DNA of 22,413 bases from Cylindrotheca closterium (GCA_933822405.4 CAKOGP040001733.1:1-22413); one strand, 5' to 3'; counted from the first letter of the stretch, positions 11,927-20,631 are shown. Program-made: numbers and translations. The notes: generated by a model not told the origin, from the letters alone.

Positions 11927-12145
11927 TGACGCGGGATTGGCGCAACTGCATCTGTTTGACGCGGGATTGACGCAATTTCTTGAGTTTGAAGCGGGATTGA
12001 TGCAACTTGCGTCAATTTGACGCAGCTTCGTGCGTCGCGCGTCAATTTGACGCAAAAATCTGCGTCAATTTGACGCGAAATTGCTTTAATTTGATGCAGA
12101 TTTGCGTTAATTTGACGCGGTGCCCGTTTTGCGTCAAATTGACGC
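11927..12145. repeat. Right TGACGC array with nested palindromes
   Basis: Exact TGACGC starts at 11927, 11957, 11968, 12018, 12048, 12071, 12113 and 12140; GCGTCA starts at 12009, 12039, 12062 and 12131. Several pair into GCGTCAATTTGACGC palindromes. Variants (TGAAGC, TGATGC, GCGTTA, GCGTCG) fill the gaps. That is twelve exact hexamers in about 220 bp. The array lies 177 bp or more upstream of the MATE ATG. Confidence 0.9.
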
Positions 12146-12184
12146 ACGGGGCATGCCCGATTTCCACAGCCGCGCTAAAATTGA

Positions 12185-12234
12185 AACGGACACTTACCTT
12201 TTTTTTAAAAAGCATTTTTAACAATTAACGGACA
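12185..12234. repeat. Right inverted terminus of the transposon-like element
   Basis: Two AACGGACA motifs (12185-12192, 12227-12234) are the reverse complement of the left-end TGTCCGTT pair. They are 42 bp apart with an A/T-rich spacer, compared with 53 bp on the left. The outer edge is about 85 bp from the MATE start codon. Confidence 0.6.
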
Positions 12235-12321
12235 TTTAAATTGCGTGCGTTGCACGTTGTGGTGCGTTCCGGTACAAAGAGAAGAGAAGCTGCCCCCACA
12301 AAAACCCCACAAGCTACTGAA

Positions 12322-14267
12322 ATGTACCTGTCGCCGTCAAGAGCAAAGTCAACACTCTTTGTCCTGTTTGCTATTGGCATTTCAGGAACAACTGCTGCTT
12401 TTGCTACGCCCTCCAAATCAATCGTGGGATCATTGCCCCAAAGAGTTGTATCAATCACTCGACAATCTGCTGACAACAACAATCCCTTTTCAGAAAAGGA
12501 AGCAATTGAATCAACTGCAGATGGGATTCCTCGAGGGGGTGCAAACATAAACAAACCACCACCAAAGCTTCCATCGTTCTCCACGTATCGTAAATTTGCT
12601 CTTCCTTGTTTGGGTCTCTGGGTTGCGCAACCACTTCTGAGTTTAATTGACACATCCTTTGTAGGCCTATCGGGAGACAAGGCTACTTCTGCTCAACAAC
12701 TGGCGGCACTTGGGGTAGGTTTTCACATTTAGTCATGCTTTCAGATTTTTAATGAATCTTATCTCATTATTTGGAATCGGTGACGTTGAATGCCACAATC
12801 CAAAAGCCGGCTACAACATTCATAGACGGATCAGTCTACTTGTTTGCGTTTCTTAACGTTGCTGCAACCAACATTTATTCGACGGCAAGAGCACAACAAG
12901 GAGAGCAGTCTGATAAAGCAGAGAGTGTGGTTAGAACAGCATCACGAGTTGCTCTCAGATCTGGGATCGGGCTGCTACTGTTTTTGCTCGCGTTTGCTCG
13001 CCCTCTGTTGTCTCTCTATATTGGTGAGTTCGATGCTTGTTGCGGCAATCCAAATAGAATTCGAAAACTAATACGCGACAAAGGTCACGGAGCGGATAAC
13101 AGTCCTGACCTTTTGGACTCAGCCGTCGATTATGTGAATATCAGAGCCCTGTCGATGCCAACATCTCTGCTCTCGGGCGTTATCCAGGCCGCTTGCCTCG
13201 GCGCTAAAGATTCTGTTACACCTCTCATAGCGATAGTGTATTCTACCGCCGTTAATGTTGTCGGCGATTTTTTGCTCGTCAATAAACTTGGCATGGGTCT
13301 CCGTGGTGCTGCAATTGCGACGACTTTGGCGCAGGTAGGCTTGTAGACGACGAATCACAAGCAAATCATGAAATGTATCAAACTCACCAAATTGCGTTTC
13401 AATGACCTTCAGTGGGCCGCTACTGCTGCACTCTTGGGTCCCGCCAGGAAGCGTCTTGTCAGAGATCGATCTTTGGGACTGTGGAAAAAGCCAGAGTCGA
13501 AAGCTGATACTGTCTCGGCCAAAACGTTCCTCGGCTTTGCGGCGCCTGTCCTGACTTTAATTATGGGCAAACTTGCAGCGTTTGGATTCATGACACACGC
13601 GGCAGCTGCTATTCCTGGGCAACCGACGCCACTTGCCTCTCACCAAATCATCCTTTCTCTGTTCTTCTTCGCAAGTCCATTTATGGAAGTTATCAGTCAA
13701 ACAGCACAGACATTCATTCCAGGATATTTGGCTCCCGTAGCTGATCACATAAGCAAACGTAAAGAAATCGATCCAAGCTATGATTCGACAAAAGATAGCC
13801 TTGTGAAACCATGGAATCAAGCTGCGTTTGATGTTGGAAACTCGTTACTGAAAATCGGCTTTTCTGTTGGAGTCGTGATTGCATCCTTAGCAGGTATGGT
13901 TCCTGCCTTCCGCGGTGGTTTATTGACATCTGATGCAACTGTTCAAGAGGCAGTGAAGCCACTTGCCAAGTACTTGCTTGCAGGAGCCTTCTTGACTGCC
14001 CCTGTTGCAGTTTCTGAGGGAATTTTGCTCGCCAAACGAGAACTCAAATACCTCGCTTCAATCTACCTAATAAGCACAGCTTTGTTGCCATCAGCCCTTG
14101 TTAGGGTCAAGGTGATTGGAGGTAATGTTGAACAAGTGTGGGCTTGCTTTGCTGTGTTTCAACTATTCCGTGCAACTTGTTTCGGTGGCAAGATTTGGCT
14201 CCCGTCTCTCTTGAGAAAGGTCAATGGTATGCTGTCTCATTCAAAGAAAAAGCCAGCCATGAAATGA
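12322..14267 (+). CDS. MATE family efflux transporter, probably plastid-targeted
   Basis: Multidrug and toxic compound extrusion (MATE) carrier, using a cation gradient to export organic solutes; the substrate is unknown. Exons are 12322-12714, 12807-13334 and 13413-14267. Introns of 92 and 78 bp are GT-AG and phase 0. The product is 591 aa. Residues 1-24 form a hydrophobic signal peptide ([10 protein letters not shown]), followed by TTAAFATP at 23-30, like the diatom plastid ASAFAP motif. A Ser/Pro-rich linker runs to about 85. The MATE core starts with LIDTSFVGL (108-116); other core matches are [36 protein letters not shown] and [14 protein letters not shown]. Hydrophobic segments continue to about residue 570, fitting a twelve-helix fold. 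Plant plastid-type MATEs (EDS5/DTX44-45 group) are the closest match I can recall. ATG 12322 is the first in-frame ATG and gives the leader. The last codons and stop lie in copy 1 of an 85-bp duplication. Confidence 0.92.
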
Positions 14268-14388
14268 ATATAACCTGAGACTTAAATTTAAACTTGACTC
14301 TAGGGTCAATGATATGCTGTCTCATTCAAAGAAAAGGCCAGCAATGAAATGAATATAACCTGAGACTAAAATTTAAACTTGACTCTAG
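14219..14388. repeat. 85-bp tandem duplication spanning the 3' ends of two convergent genes
   Basis: Copy 1 is 14219-14303 and copy 2 is 14304-14388, with about four mismatches. Copy 1 contains the real MATE stop (14265-14267). Copy 2 contains the real stop of the minus-strand DUF493-like gene (14366-14368). Copy 2 also holds a dead image of the MATE 3' end, and copy 1 a dead image of the other gene's 3' end in which the stop has changed (T in place of A). Removing one unit would bring the two stops to 13 bp apart. Confidence 0.95.
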
Positions 14389-15082
14389 GGTCGCGATCAA
14401 CAGCTTCATACATGGCATATACCATCTCTGCACTTTGTACAGGGCAAGTACAAGTAACGCTTGTCCATTTTCCTATCGATCTTGCGGTGTGCGCGATTTT
14501 AGCAGGTTCTGTTTCGCAAGCTTCCGCCACAAGAGCTACAATTTCGCTAACGAAAGATCCCTCGTTTGCCCCAACAATTTTTAAAGTGAAGTCTGACGGA
14601 TAATGCAAAAGAGCCTCGAAGACTCGAGACTTTTTCCCGGTTTTTTCGTCGGTGTATAGGGTATAGCCCTGATCGTCTGTCTCAGGGTGACTTACCGAGT
14701 TTGGGATCCCTCGCTTCTCAATCCCACTCGGACCAACAGCAGTGTAGGGTTTTGACGGCCGTTGCTTGCCTGGTTTCGCCTTCCCAAACCCCGTAGCCTG
14801 AGCCGTCGGAATGCCATTGATTGTTGACGGCTTCGATGCCCGCGAAGGTTTCTTTCTTTTCCTCAATAATTCTGAGAATTCGTCGTCAACAATTGAAGGA
14901 TTATCATCACTTTCTTTCTTATCATCATCATCGGGGACTTTATGAAAGAAGCTACCAGCTGGACCTTCTTTTCGTACCATGTTCAACTTCACATTTTGCC
15001 TTGAGAGATCGTTTACCTCTAACAAAAAGCTATTTGACTTTGTGATTAAGATTAAACAAGAAACAGCAGCAGGGAGTTTCAT
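14366..15082 (-). CDS. DUF493 (YbeD-like) domain protein, possible plastid protein
   Basis: Single-exon protein of 238 aa of unknown biochemical role. Residues 161-238 match the DUF493/YbeD fold, a small ACT-like alpha/beta domain. Visible features are YPSDFTLKIVG, a helix with EIVALVAEACE, then RSIGKWTSVTCTC and a last helix MVYAMYEAVDRDPRVKF. In bacteria the domain is usually a stand-alone protein of about 90 aa, so 160 residues are added here. The N-terminus has a short hydrophobic stretch ending SNSFLL (residues about 16-21), compatible with a signal peptide plus a Phe at the cleavage site as in diatom plastid import. The middle (30-150) is Lys/Ser/Pro-rich and probably disordered, with an acidic DDDDKK run. 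ATG 15082 opens the frame. It converges on the MATE gene. The C-terminal codons lie inside the 85-bp duplication. Confidence 0.82.
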   Translation of the reverse strand: MKLPAAVSCLILITKSNSFLLEVNDLSRQNVKLNMVRKEGPAGSFFHKVPDDDDKKESDDNPSIVDDEFSELLRKRKKPSRASKPSTINGIPTAQATGFGKAKPGKQRPSKPYTAVGPSGIEKRGIPNSVSHPETDDQGYTLYTDEKTGKKSRVFEALLHYPSDFTLKIVGANEGSFVSEIVALVAEACETEPAKIAHTARSIGKWTSVTCTCPVQSAEMVYAMYEAVDRDPRVKFKF

Positions 15083-16370
15083 TGTACCGGTACGTTGAAA
15101 TTGAATTTAACTGGTTTTGCGCACTGTCGTGAGGATGGCTAAAGTTGAAAGTCCACTCCCTTGCACTCTATAGGTCTCGTCTGTAGTCGCACGTAAACGA
15201 GCGAGAGGACTCACTCTGTACCCGGACCCACCACAAATTTTGCGTTGCGGGCGACTGCAAGACGTTTGACGACCAACTCGAAGGAGTGGTTAATTAAAAG
15301 GGGCAACCTTTCCTCCCCTGAATATGATTCAGATCATTATTTCGTGCGTGTAGAAATCCTACGTTACATTTTGCGTGAAAGGCAGTTATGTATACAAATA
15401 AAAGAGAATTGCACTATAGTAGATGACGCTATTCAAAGGACGGCCATTCTCAATATCGTATTGAATCAAAACAAGAAAGTCAGTGTAAACGACTTCATGC
15501 TTGTCCATAGTATAACGAAAACGAGTTCCAATAGTGTCAAAACGTTTCAATCTCGTTGAAGTTCTCCTGCCGCCGAGTTCTAGCCCAAATCTTGAACTCG
15601 AGAACTTTGGGGCTGTCGGTTTCTTGAATAATAGATGTGACCATCCAGTGAGCGAAGACAAAGACCTTGTTCTAAACAAGACTTTTTGGCCGAATGTACG
15701 CCATTGCCCATCTGCTAGTAGACATGGTTTGGGTCCATGTTTTCGGTGATGTGTCTCTCCAGCACTGTCCTTGATAGGCTCTTTTTTCGCATCGCTGGTT
15801 CTCCAATCCTTGAACTACTATTGTCCAGCATTATCAATCGCTCCAGTATTCATTGTTGACCTTGTTGATAGCATTGGATTGTCCAAAACCGATGCCAATG
15901 GCATAATTCACAATTTGAAAAGTAACAGTTTCTGTGCAAGATGGGAAAGCAGGGATAGCATTTGGGGAGTCTCAATTAATCTCCCAAAAGTTCCGTAAAA
16001 AAATCTCTCAAGGTTCCTAAAAGTTCCCCTAAAAGTTCCCTAAAAGTTCCCTAAAAGTTCCCTAAAAGTTCCCTTTTTTTCCCCGGGATTTCCTGGATAT
16101 CCCCGTGTGAAAACAGTTTTCAGTTTTACCGTGTCATCAGTAATTAGCGCGCGTTTCACAACCTATAGTCGGGTTTGGCGGTTTCGGTTTCGCTAAATGC
16201 CCGGATTTGCCACACGGTCCAGATTCTTTCAGACTACAAAACTACACGTACGGAGGACAGACCACGTACTTCCCAAAATAATGGTAACGATCAACGAAAA
16301 TAGTAACTGAACAATACAAGTTTGAATCAATCTCTTCTTTCGAAGTGCAGTGTACACAATAGCGATAGAA
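15083..16370. other. Intergenic region upstream of DUF493-like gene and ELP2
   Basis: These divergent genes share this 1.29-kb region. GTACCGGTAC lies at 15085-15094, immediately upstream of the DUF493-like ATG. The segment 15245-16000 has open frames on both strands but none starts with a supported ATG or shows a known domain. It may hold an eroded gene or element. An 11-bp tandem repeat lies at 16016-16073. Confidence 0.5.
16016..16073. repeat. 11-bp tandem repeat (CTAAAAGTTCC)
   Basis: Five head-to-tail TAAAAGTTCC units, with an extra C after the first, run into a T tract at 16074-16080. Degenerate relatives (CCCAAAAGTTCC) occur just before at about 15983-15994. It lies about 300 bp upstream of ELP2. 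Confidence 0.9.
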
Positions 16371-19085
16371 ATGATGGGCAGTAACGAATTATCTTGCCAA
16401 ATGCTACACCATGGAGCATCAGCTTCATCTTCATCGAAAGGAGTGATATTGATACCCTCCATAGAATCATTGTCCAAATCACCAGCGAAACAGTGTGAAA
16501 TTGTTTATTCTTCAGACTCAATACTGAATATTGTGCGGCCTGCTACCATTCAACTGGGCAAAAATGACAGCAAAGAAACCATTTGGACTGTTTATGAGAC
16601 CCTTCGAACAAGCACAAAAGCGTCTATAACGAGTTCAAACGCGGTTTCAACTGTCACAGCGCGGCGTGAAATCACTTGTGTCTCCCTCGTAGACACGCCG
16701 AAACTGGATGGTGCAGTGAATGATCGCACAGTTCTTTTGTGTGGATTCTCTGATGGTACACTCACGTCGTGGATCAGATCTGGGAACATTTGGAAAGAAA
16801 GAATTCTTGTAAATGATTGTGACAAAGAGTATGGTCGGTCGATAACTGATGTTGGTGGAATCTTGTTGGAAGATGGAATTGGTGTCATCGCTGTTTCATG
16901 TTCGTCCGGTGGTGCCGATTATCACAGCTTTGGAGATAACCCTTTTTCATCATCAACCTTTTCCTTGATCCAGCTCCCGACAAATGTTGTCAGATTTCAA
17001 ACTCTTCAATCAAAAACGACTTTATTACTGATTGGAACTGCAGCTCCGCGTCACAACAAGATACATATCTATCGTTGCGGAGGCCAGGACCGTCCAACTT
17101 ATTGTGGCTCCTTAGCTGGCCATGAAGATTGGATTTCCTGCTTCGACTGGTCTCGTACAACCGCACTAGACTACTTAGCGAGTGGGAGTCAAGATGCGCG
17201 CATCCGTCTCTGGAAGTTTGAAGCGAAGTATAATGAAAGAGCGGCTATCGAACCGAACGATCTTGACGGAAAATTGAGCGACGATGAATCTCGTGTAGAA
17301 GAATCATGGGGCTTAGGGGAAGGGGAGTCCAGATTGGAAATATTTCACGACACTCGTGCAACTTTAGTTTATCTGGAAGCATTGCTAATTGGACACGAAG
17401 AACCGGTCACATCTGTTACGTGGCACCCATGCCCGCAGTCCATATATGGCCGAGATCTGATTCTCATTTCAAGCAGCATGGACAGGACTATGCTAGTGTG
17501 GGGAGAACACGAATCTGGGATCTGGACACCAATATCGAGGGTCGGAAGTGCTGGTGGGATTCTTGGTGGGTCAGTTGGCTCTTCTTTGCTTGGCTTCTTG
17601 AATACTCAGATTGAGCCCACAAATGGTAGTTGGTTGCTTGGGCATGGATACGGAGGAGCGCTTCACATTTTCTCACCAGACTTAAGCCAAGGTGAGTCTG
17701 TAATGGATGGAACGCTGTCGGTTGAAGAACGTGCTTCCTTGGTTCCTTGGAAAGCAATGACGTGCGTGACTGGGCATTTTGACGGCATAACAGACCTGTG
17801 TTGGGAAGCTGAATTCGGATCCTACCTCATTACAGTAAGCAATGATCAAACATGCAGAATATGGGCGCCTAGCCAAGCTGATCTTGGGGATGCGTGGATA
17901 GAAATTGCGAGGCCGCAGGTCCATGGTTACGGTATCAACGCAGTTGCGTCCCTTTCAACAGCGGATCACAGGCATTTGCTCATCAGTGGCGCGGATGAAA
18001 AGGAAATTAGAGTATTTGACGCAACTGCTGGCTTCGTCAAGTGTCTTGACATGGTTTCACCGGACAGTAGCAATGAGGAGGATACTGCTAATAGAGTAGA
18101 GCGTGCCTTTATTCCATCATTGGGGTTGAGTAACAAGGCCACTGCCGCCGACGGCGCAGAAGAAGATACTTCCATAGGTTTTTCCAAATCGGGATCTAAG
18201 TTACCCCTAGAAAGAGACCTGGGATCTGTTTCACTATGGCCTGAGGTTGCAAAGCTCTACGGTCACACATCAGAAGTGGCTCGCTTGACATCGACGCTGG
18301 AAGCGCGGAGCTGTAAAGTCAACGATAGTCCCGTGTACTCAGATGTCCTTGTTGCATCTTCAGCAAAGGCAAGAGATGTCGAGACAGCTTGTGTTCGAAT
18401 TTGGGACGTGAAGGAAAACCGGTGTCTTCAAGTGCTTGCCGGTGGTCACAAATCAACAGTGGTTGCTTTATGTTTCTCCCCAGATGGTCGGTACTTGGTT
18501 TCCTCAGGAAAGGATCGCAGGCTTTGTTTGTGGGGAAAACGTAGCCAAGAGTCACAGGAGTCTGGATCGCAGGGTCTCTTTCACCTTTGTGCTGCAGTTG
18601 ACTCATCTCATAAACGTATTGTTTGGGGAGCTCATTTCTGCCCATACGACTCTTCCACGTTTGCATCATGTTCACGAGATGGCAGCGTTAAGATTTGGAA
18701 CATTTGTACTTCGGAATCTGGGCATAAAACCATGGAAAAAGTCTTCCAATTCAATCCAACCACACTTAGTACTGCTACCGACAAACCAGAATCTGTGACT
18801 ACTGTTGCATTTGCACCTTGCCAGCTAAATGGGAACGCACTTTTGGCGCTTGGACTCGAAAACGGATTAATGGAGCTCTGGAGAGTGCCAATCATTAAAG
18901 GACGTGGGAGTGAACTTTTCCCGGAGTTTCTGCATTCAATCCCGCACCAACAGTGCCATGCATCAACAGTGAAGAAGATCGCATGGCGACCATGTCGAGA
19001 CGACTCAGGGACTTTGGTGTTTGCAACTTGTTCTTCTGACAATGGTTGTCGCATCTTTAAAGTCTCTAGTTCCAATAAGCGATAA
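16371..19085 (+). CDS. ELP2: Elongator complex protein 2 (ELP2), WD40 protein
   Basis: Double beta-propeller subunit of Elongator, which modifies wobble uridines of tRNA (cm5U pathway). It helps hold the ELP1-ELP2-ELP3 core together. The product is 904 aa from ATG 16371 (human about 826), single exon. Clear ELP2 hallmarks are: a WD repeat with GHEDWISCFDWS and SGSQDARIRLWKF near residues 249-285; GHEEPVTSVTWHP with SSSMDRTMLVWGEHESGIW near 340-390; GHFDGITDLCWE with SNDQTCRIWAP near 467; ARPQVHGYGINAVAS and SGADEKEIRVFDA near 512-550; PSLGLSNKA near 580; SLWPEVAKLYGH near 622; and further WD repeats to the end. These follow human and yeast ELP2 in order. The first blade (residues 1-120) is poorly matched. 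No upstream exon in a usable frame was found, so the N-terminus may be diverged or the start wrong. The frame extends to a GTG at 16350 only. Confidence 0.94.
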   Translation: MMGSNELSCQMLHHGASASSSSKGVILIPSIESLSKSPAKQCEIVYSSDSILNIVRPATIQLGKNDSKETIWTVYETLRTSTKASITSSNAVSTVTARREITCVSLVDTPKLDGAVNDRTVLLCGFSDGTLTSWIRSGNIWKERILVNDCDKEYGRSITDVGGILLEDGIGVIAVSCSSGGADYHSFGDNPFSSSTFSLIQLPTNVVRFQTLQSKTTLLLIGTAAPRHNKIHIYRCGGQDRPTYCGSLAGHEDWISCFDWSRTTALDYLASGSQDARIRLWKFEAKYNERAAIEPNDLDGKLSDDESRVEESWGLGEGESRLEIFHDTRATLVYLEALLIGHEEPVTSVTWHPCPQSIYGRDLILISSSMDRTMLVWGEHESGIWTPISRVGSAGGILGGSVGSSLLGFLNTQIEPTNGSWLLGHGYGGALHIFSPDLSQGESVMDGTLSVEERASLVPWKAMTCVTGHFDGITDLCWEAEFGSYLITVSNDQTCRIWAPSQADLGDAWIEIARPQVHGYGINAVASLSTADHRHLLISGADEKEIRVFDATAGFVKCLDMVSPDSSNEEDTANRVERAFIPSLGLSNKATAADGAEEDTSIGFSKSGSKLPLERDLGSVSLWPEVAKLYGHTSEVARLTSTLEARSCKVNDSPVYSDVLVASSAKARDVETACVRIWDVKENRCLQVLAGGHKSTVVALCFSPDGRYLVSSGKDRRLCLWGKRSQESQESGSQGLFHLCAAVDSSHKRIVWGAHFCPYDSSTFASCSRDGSVKIWNICTSESGHKTMEKVFQFNPTTLSTATDKPESVTTVAFAPCQLNGNALLALGLENGLMELWRVPIIKGRGSELFPEFLHSIPHQQCHASTVKKIAWRPCRDDSGTLVFATCSSDNGCRIFKVSSSNKR

Positions 19086-19281
19086 CATTTTCGAAAAAGC
19101 GAGCCTGTTCCCTTCGGCACTGCCATCTCATTTCCGATCCGCTTCTCGTCTCCGTATGAGTAGAACAGGCCACATCGCGTTCTTTCCCTTTCATACCTTA
19201 AATTGCCGAGAAAGGTTTTCAGATAGTGAGTCCACCACACTGCTATTGAACACATTCGAGTAATTCACGCTTCATCTCTCG
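19086..19281. other. Short intergenic region between convergent ELP2 and GT32-like gene
   Basis: 196 bp separate the two stop codons. No terminator-like repeat or gene stands out. Open frames on both strands here are extensions or shadows of the flanking genes. Confidence 0.6.
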
Positions 19282-20631
19282 TCATCCAAGGTCTGAGAGT
19301 ATTTCTGACATGCAAGATTCATTCCAATTCGGTTGATGGCTTTTTGACGAACTTTTCGATCCCAACACTAGCATGCTTGACACGTGTTTTTCACCTGCGC
19401 TTTTGAAAATGCCTCCAGTATCCGCTTTGTGATCCAGAAGCATGATGGTTCTATCGTCCGTCCCCAGCAGTGTCTTCCCCATCTCAAGCTCACTTGAGTT
19501 CATTCCTGCGTCCCCAATGAAATCAGCTATTGCTGCATTCATTGCATGTAGATCGATGTTGCGATAGAGATCGGCTTCACCTGTGTTTGTTGTCATTAAG
19601 ACACCAAGAAGGTAGTGGTGAATTATGTAGTACACCAATGGATGCCTGGGAGAAACTAATTTTCAGAAGTATGAAAAACGAACCAATGTGAGGAAAGATA
19701 GAGGAGATGCCTTTTTCATCAATGGGCACAACATTACCTGCCATAAAGTCGGGCATCAATGAGCTGTGATCGCTTCCAACAAAAAATATCGCATCTTCAT
19801 CTGCAAGCATAGACTTGTCAAAATTAGTTTGTTCTGGAACAGATCCTAGTGCTGCGAAAACGCCACCATACGAGTAGAGTACGAGATACTTCCACAGCGA
19901 AATTTTTCCAAATCCCTTTATGCAACGCCTATCAACAAAAACATATTACTTGGACTAGTTGACAAGAGGTATGTAATTGTTGACATACAAACGCACCTCA
20001 AGACGTTCCGAAGTAAGGGGAATTCAGGGTAACCAAGGTTGAGCAAGCGGTTGACAGCACGAATATCGTGGAACCAGTATTCGTGGGCATTTCCAACTGA
20101 CTTCCGCCAGGCTCTACTCGTGTCGTAGAGGGTTGGGGCTAAGCACTTTGTCTCCCCTGTCTGATGAATAAACTTCGAGTTTTTGGTTGAGATATCTCCA
20201 AAGATACAAATCAGAATGCAGAAAACTAAGACACCTACCATCGGTATTTTACTCTTTGATCCTTGACGATGCTTGGCAACGGGATTCTGGACCATTCGTG
20301 TTTTCGACGGACACCTCATCCAATCTCCTGTGTTTTTTGTAACTTCGGTAAGCCCAGGTATATTTTTATTATCCAGTATTTCGTTATCTTTTGACTTTTC
20401 CAAACTGAAGTATGAAGGCGAAGGACTACGGGACAACTGAAGAGGAACCAATAGTCGCTCGAGTAGTACAAGAGCCAAAGGTAGGGCATACAAGAGTCGA
20501 ACTAGAAAGGGCAACTTGGACACCAATCCACGCTTCCTTCGAGGCATACTTCCGTCCTTGTCCCCCTTTTCGTTTCTTAACCTTCCTGAACCTTCCTGTG
20601 GTCTGTCAATTTTATGATGTGTTGGCTGCAT
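19282..20631 (-). CDS. GT32/OCH1-like glycosyltransferase, catalytic DXD motif lost
   Basis: Minus-strand exons are 20631-19997, 19928-19738 and 19655-19282. Introns are 19929-19996 (68 bp) and 19656-19737 (82 bp), both GT-AG. The spliced product is 399 aa. The order of conserved blocks matches the sugar-binding DXD family (GT32, Gly_transf_sug): KFIHQT (153-158), YPEFPLL (201-207), a SLWKYLVLYSYGGVF block (222-236), FMAVSPRHPLVYY near 273-285 and a LLGTDD-containing C-terminus. Two hydrophobic stretches (about 41-64 and 130-146) precede the domain, fitting a type II Golgi anchor. The block that normally reads YGGVYADID here reads YGGVFAALG, so both metal-binding aspartates are absent (A238, G240). 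The usual upstream Asp in KADLWRY is Ser222. It therefore may be a pseudoenzyme or a transferase that works otherwise. Splice assignment rests on recovering PRHPLVYY. Confidence 0.72.

Larger units (their letters stand above)
10976..12240. mobile_element. Probable non-autonomous DNA transposon (MITE-like) with TGACGC subterminal arrays
   Basis: The two ends are inverted relatives. The left has TGTCCGTT at 10987-10994 and 11040-11047. The right has its complement AACGGACA at 12185-12192 and 12227-12234. In both ends the paired motifs are separated by an A/T-rich spacer. Just inside each end is a dense array of TGACGC/GCGTCA motifs (11065-11176 and 11927-12145). The first 20 bp at the left (10976-10995) recur exactly at 21473-21492, showing a family. 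The roughly 740-bp core has no recognisable transposase. Flanking AAATTTGTGCG and AAATTGCGTGCG are similar but not identical, so a target-site duplication is only suggested. The exact boundaries and superfamily are unknown. Confidence 0.6.

Noticed and set aside
11713..12228. Open frames on both strands reading repeated RQFDA, CVKLT or CVNLT peptides
   Set aside because: They are translations of the TGACGC array. The same repeat keeps both strands open, and the frames lack supported ATG starts.
15245..15998. Several 70-104 codon frames between the DUF493-like gene and ELP2
   Set aside because: Most start at TTG or GTG, they overlap each other on both strands, and no known protein family was recognised.
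19639..19672. Alternative 34-bp intron at the GT32-like exon 2/3 junction
   Set aside because: Too short. The 82-bp intron 19656-19737 is typical in size and restores the family block PRHPLVYY.
20185..20236. T-rich GTAGGT-starting stretch inside GT32-like exon 1, considered as an intron
   Set aside because: The only acceptor that keeps the downstream KFIHQT block would give an intron of about 43 bp, shorter than any other here, and the open reading frame gives a plausible membrane segment.
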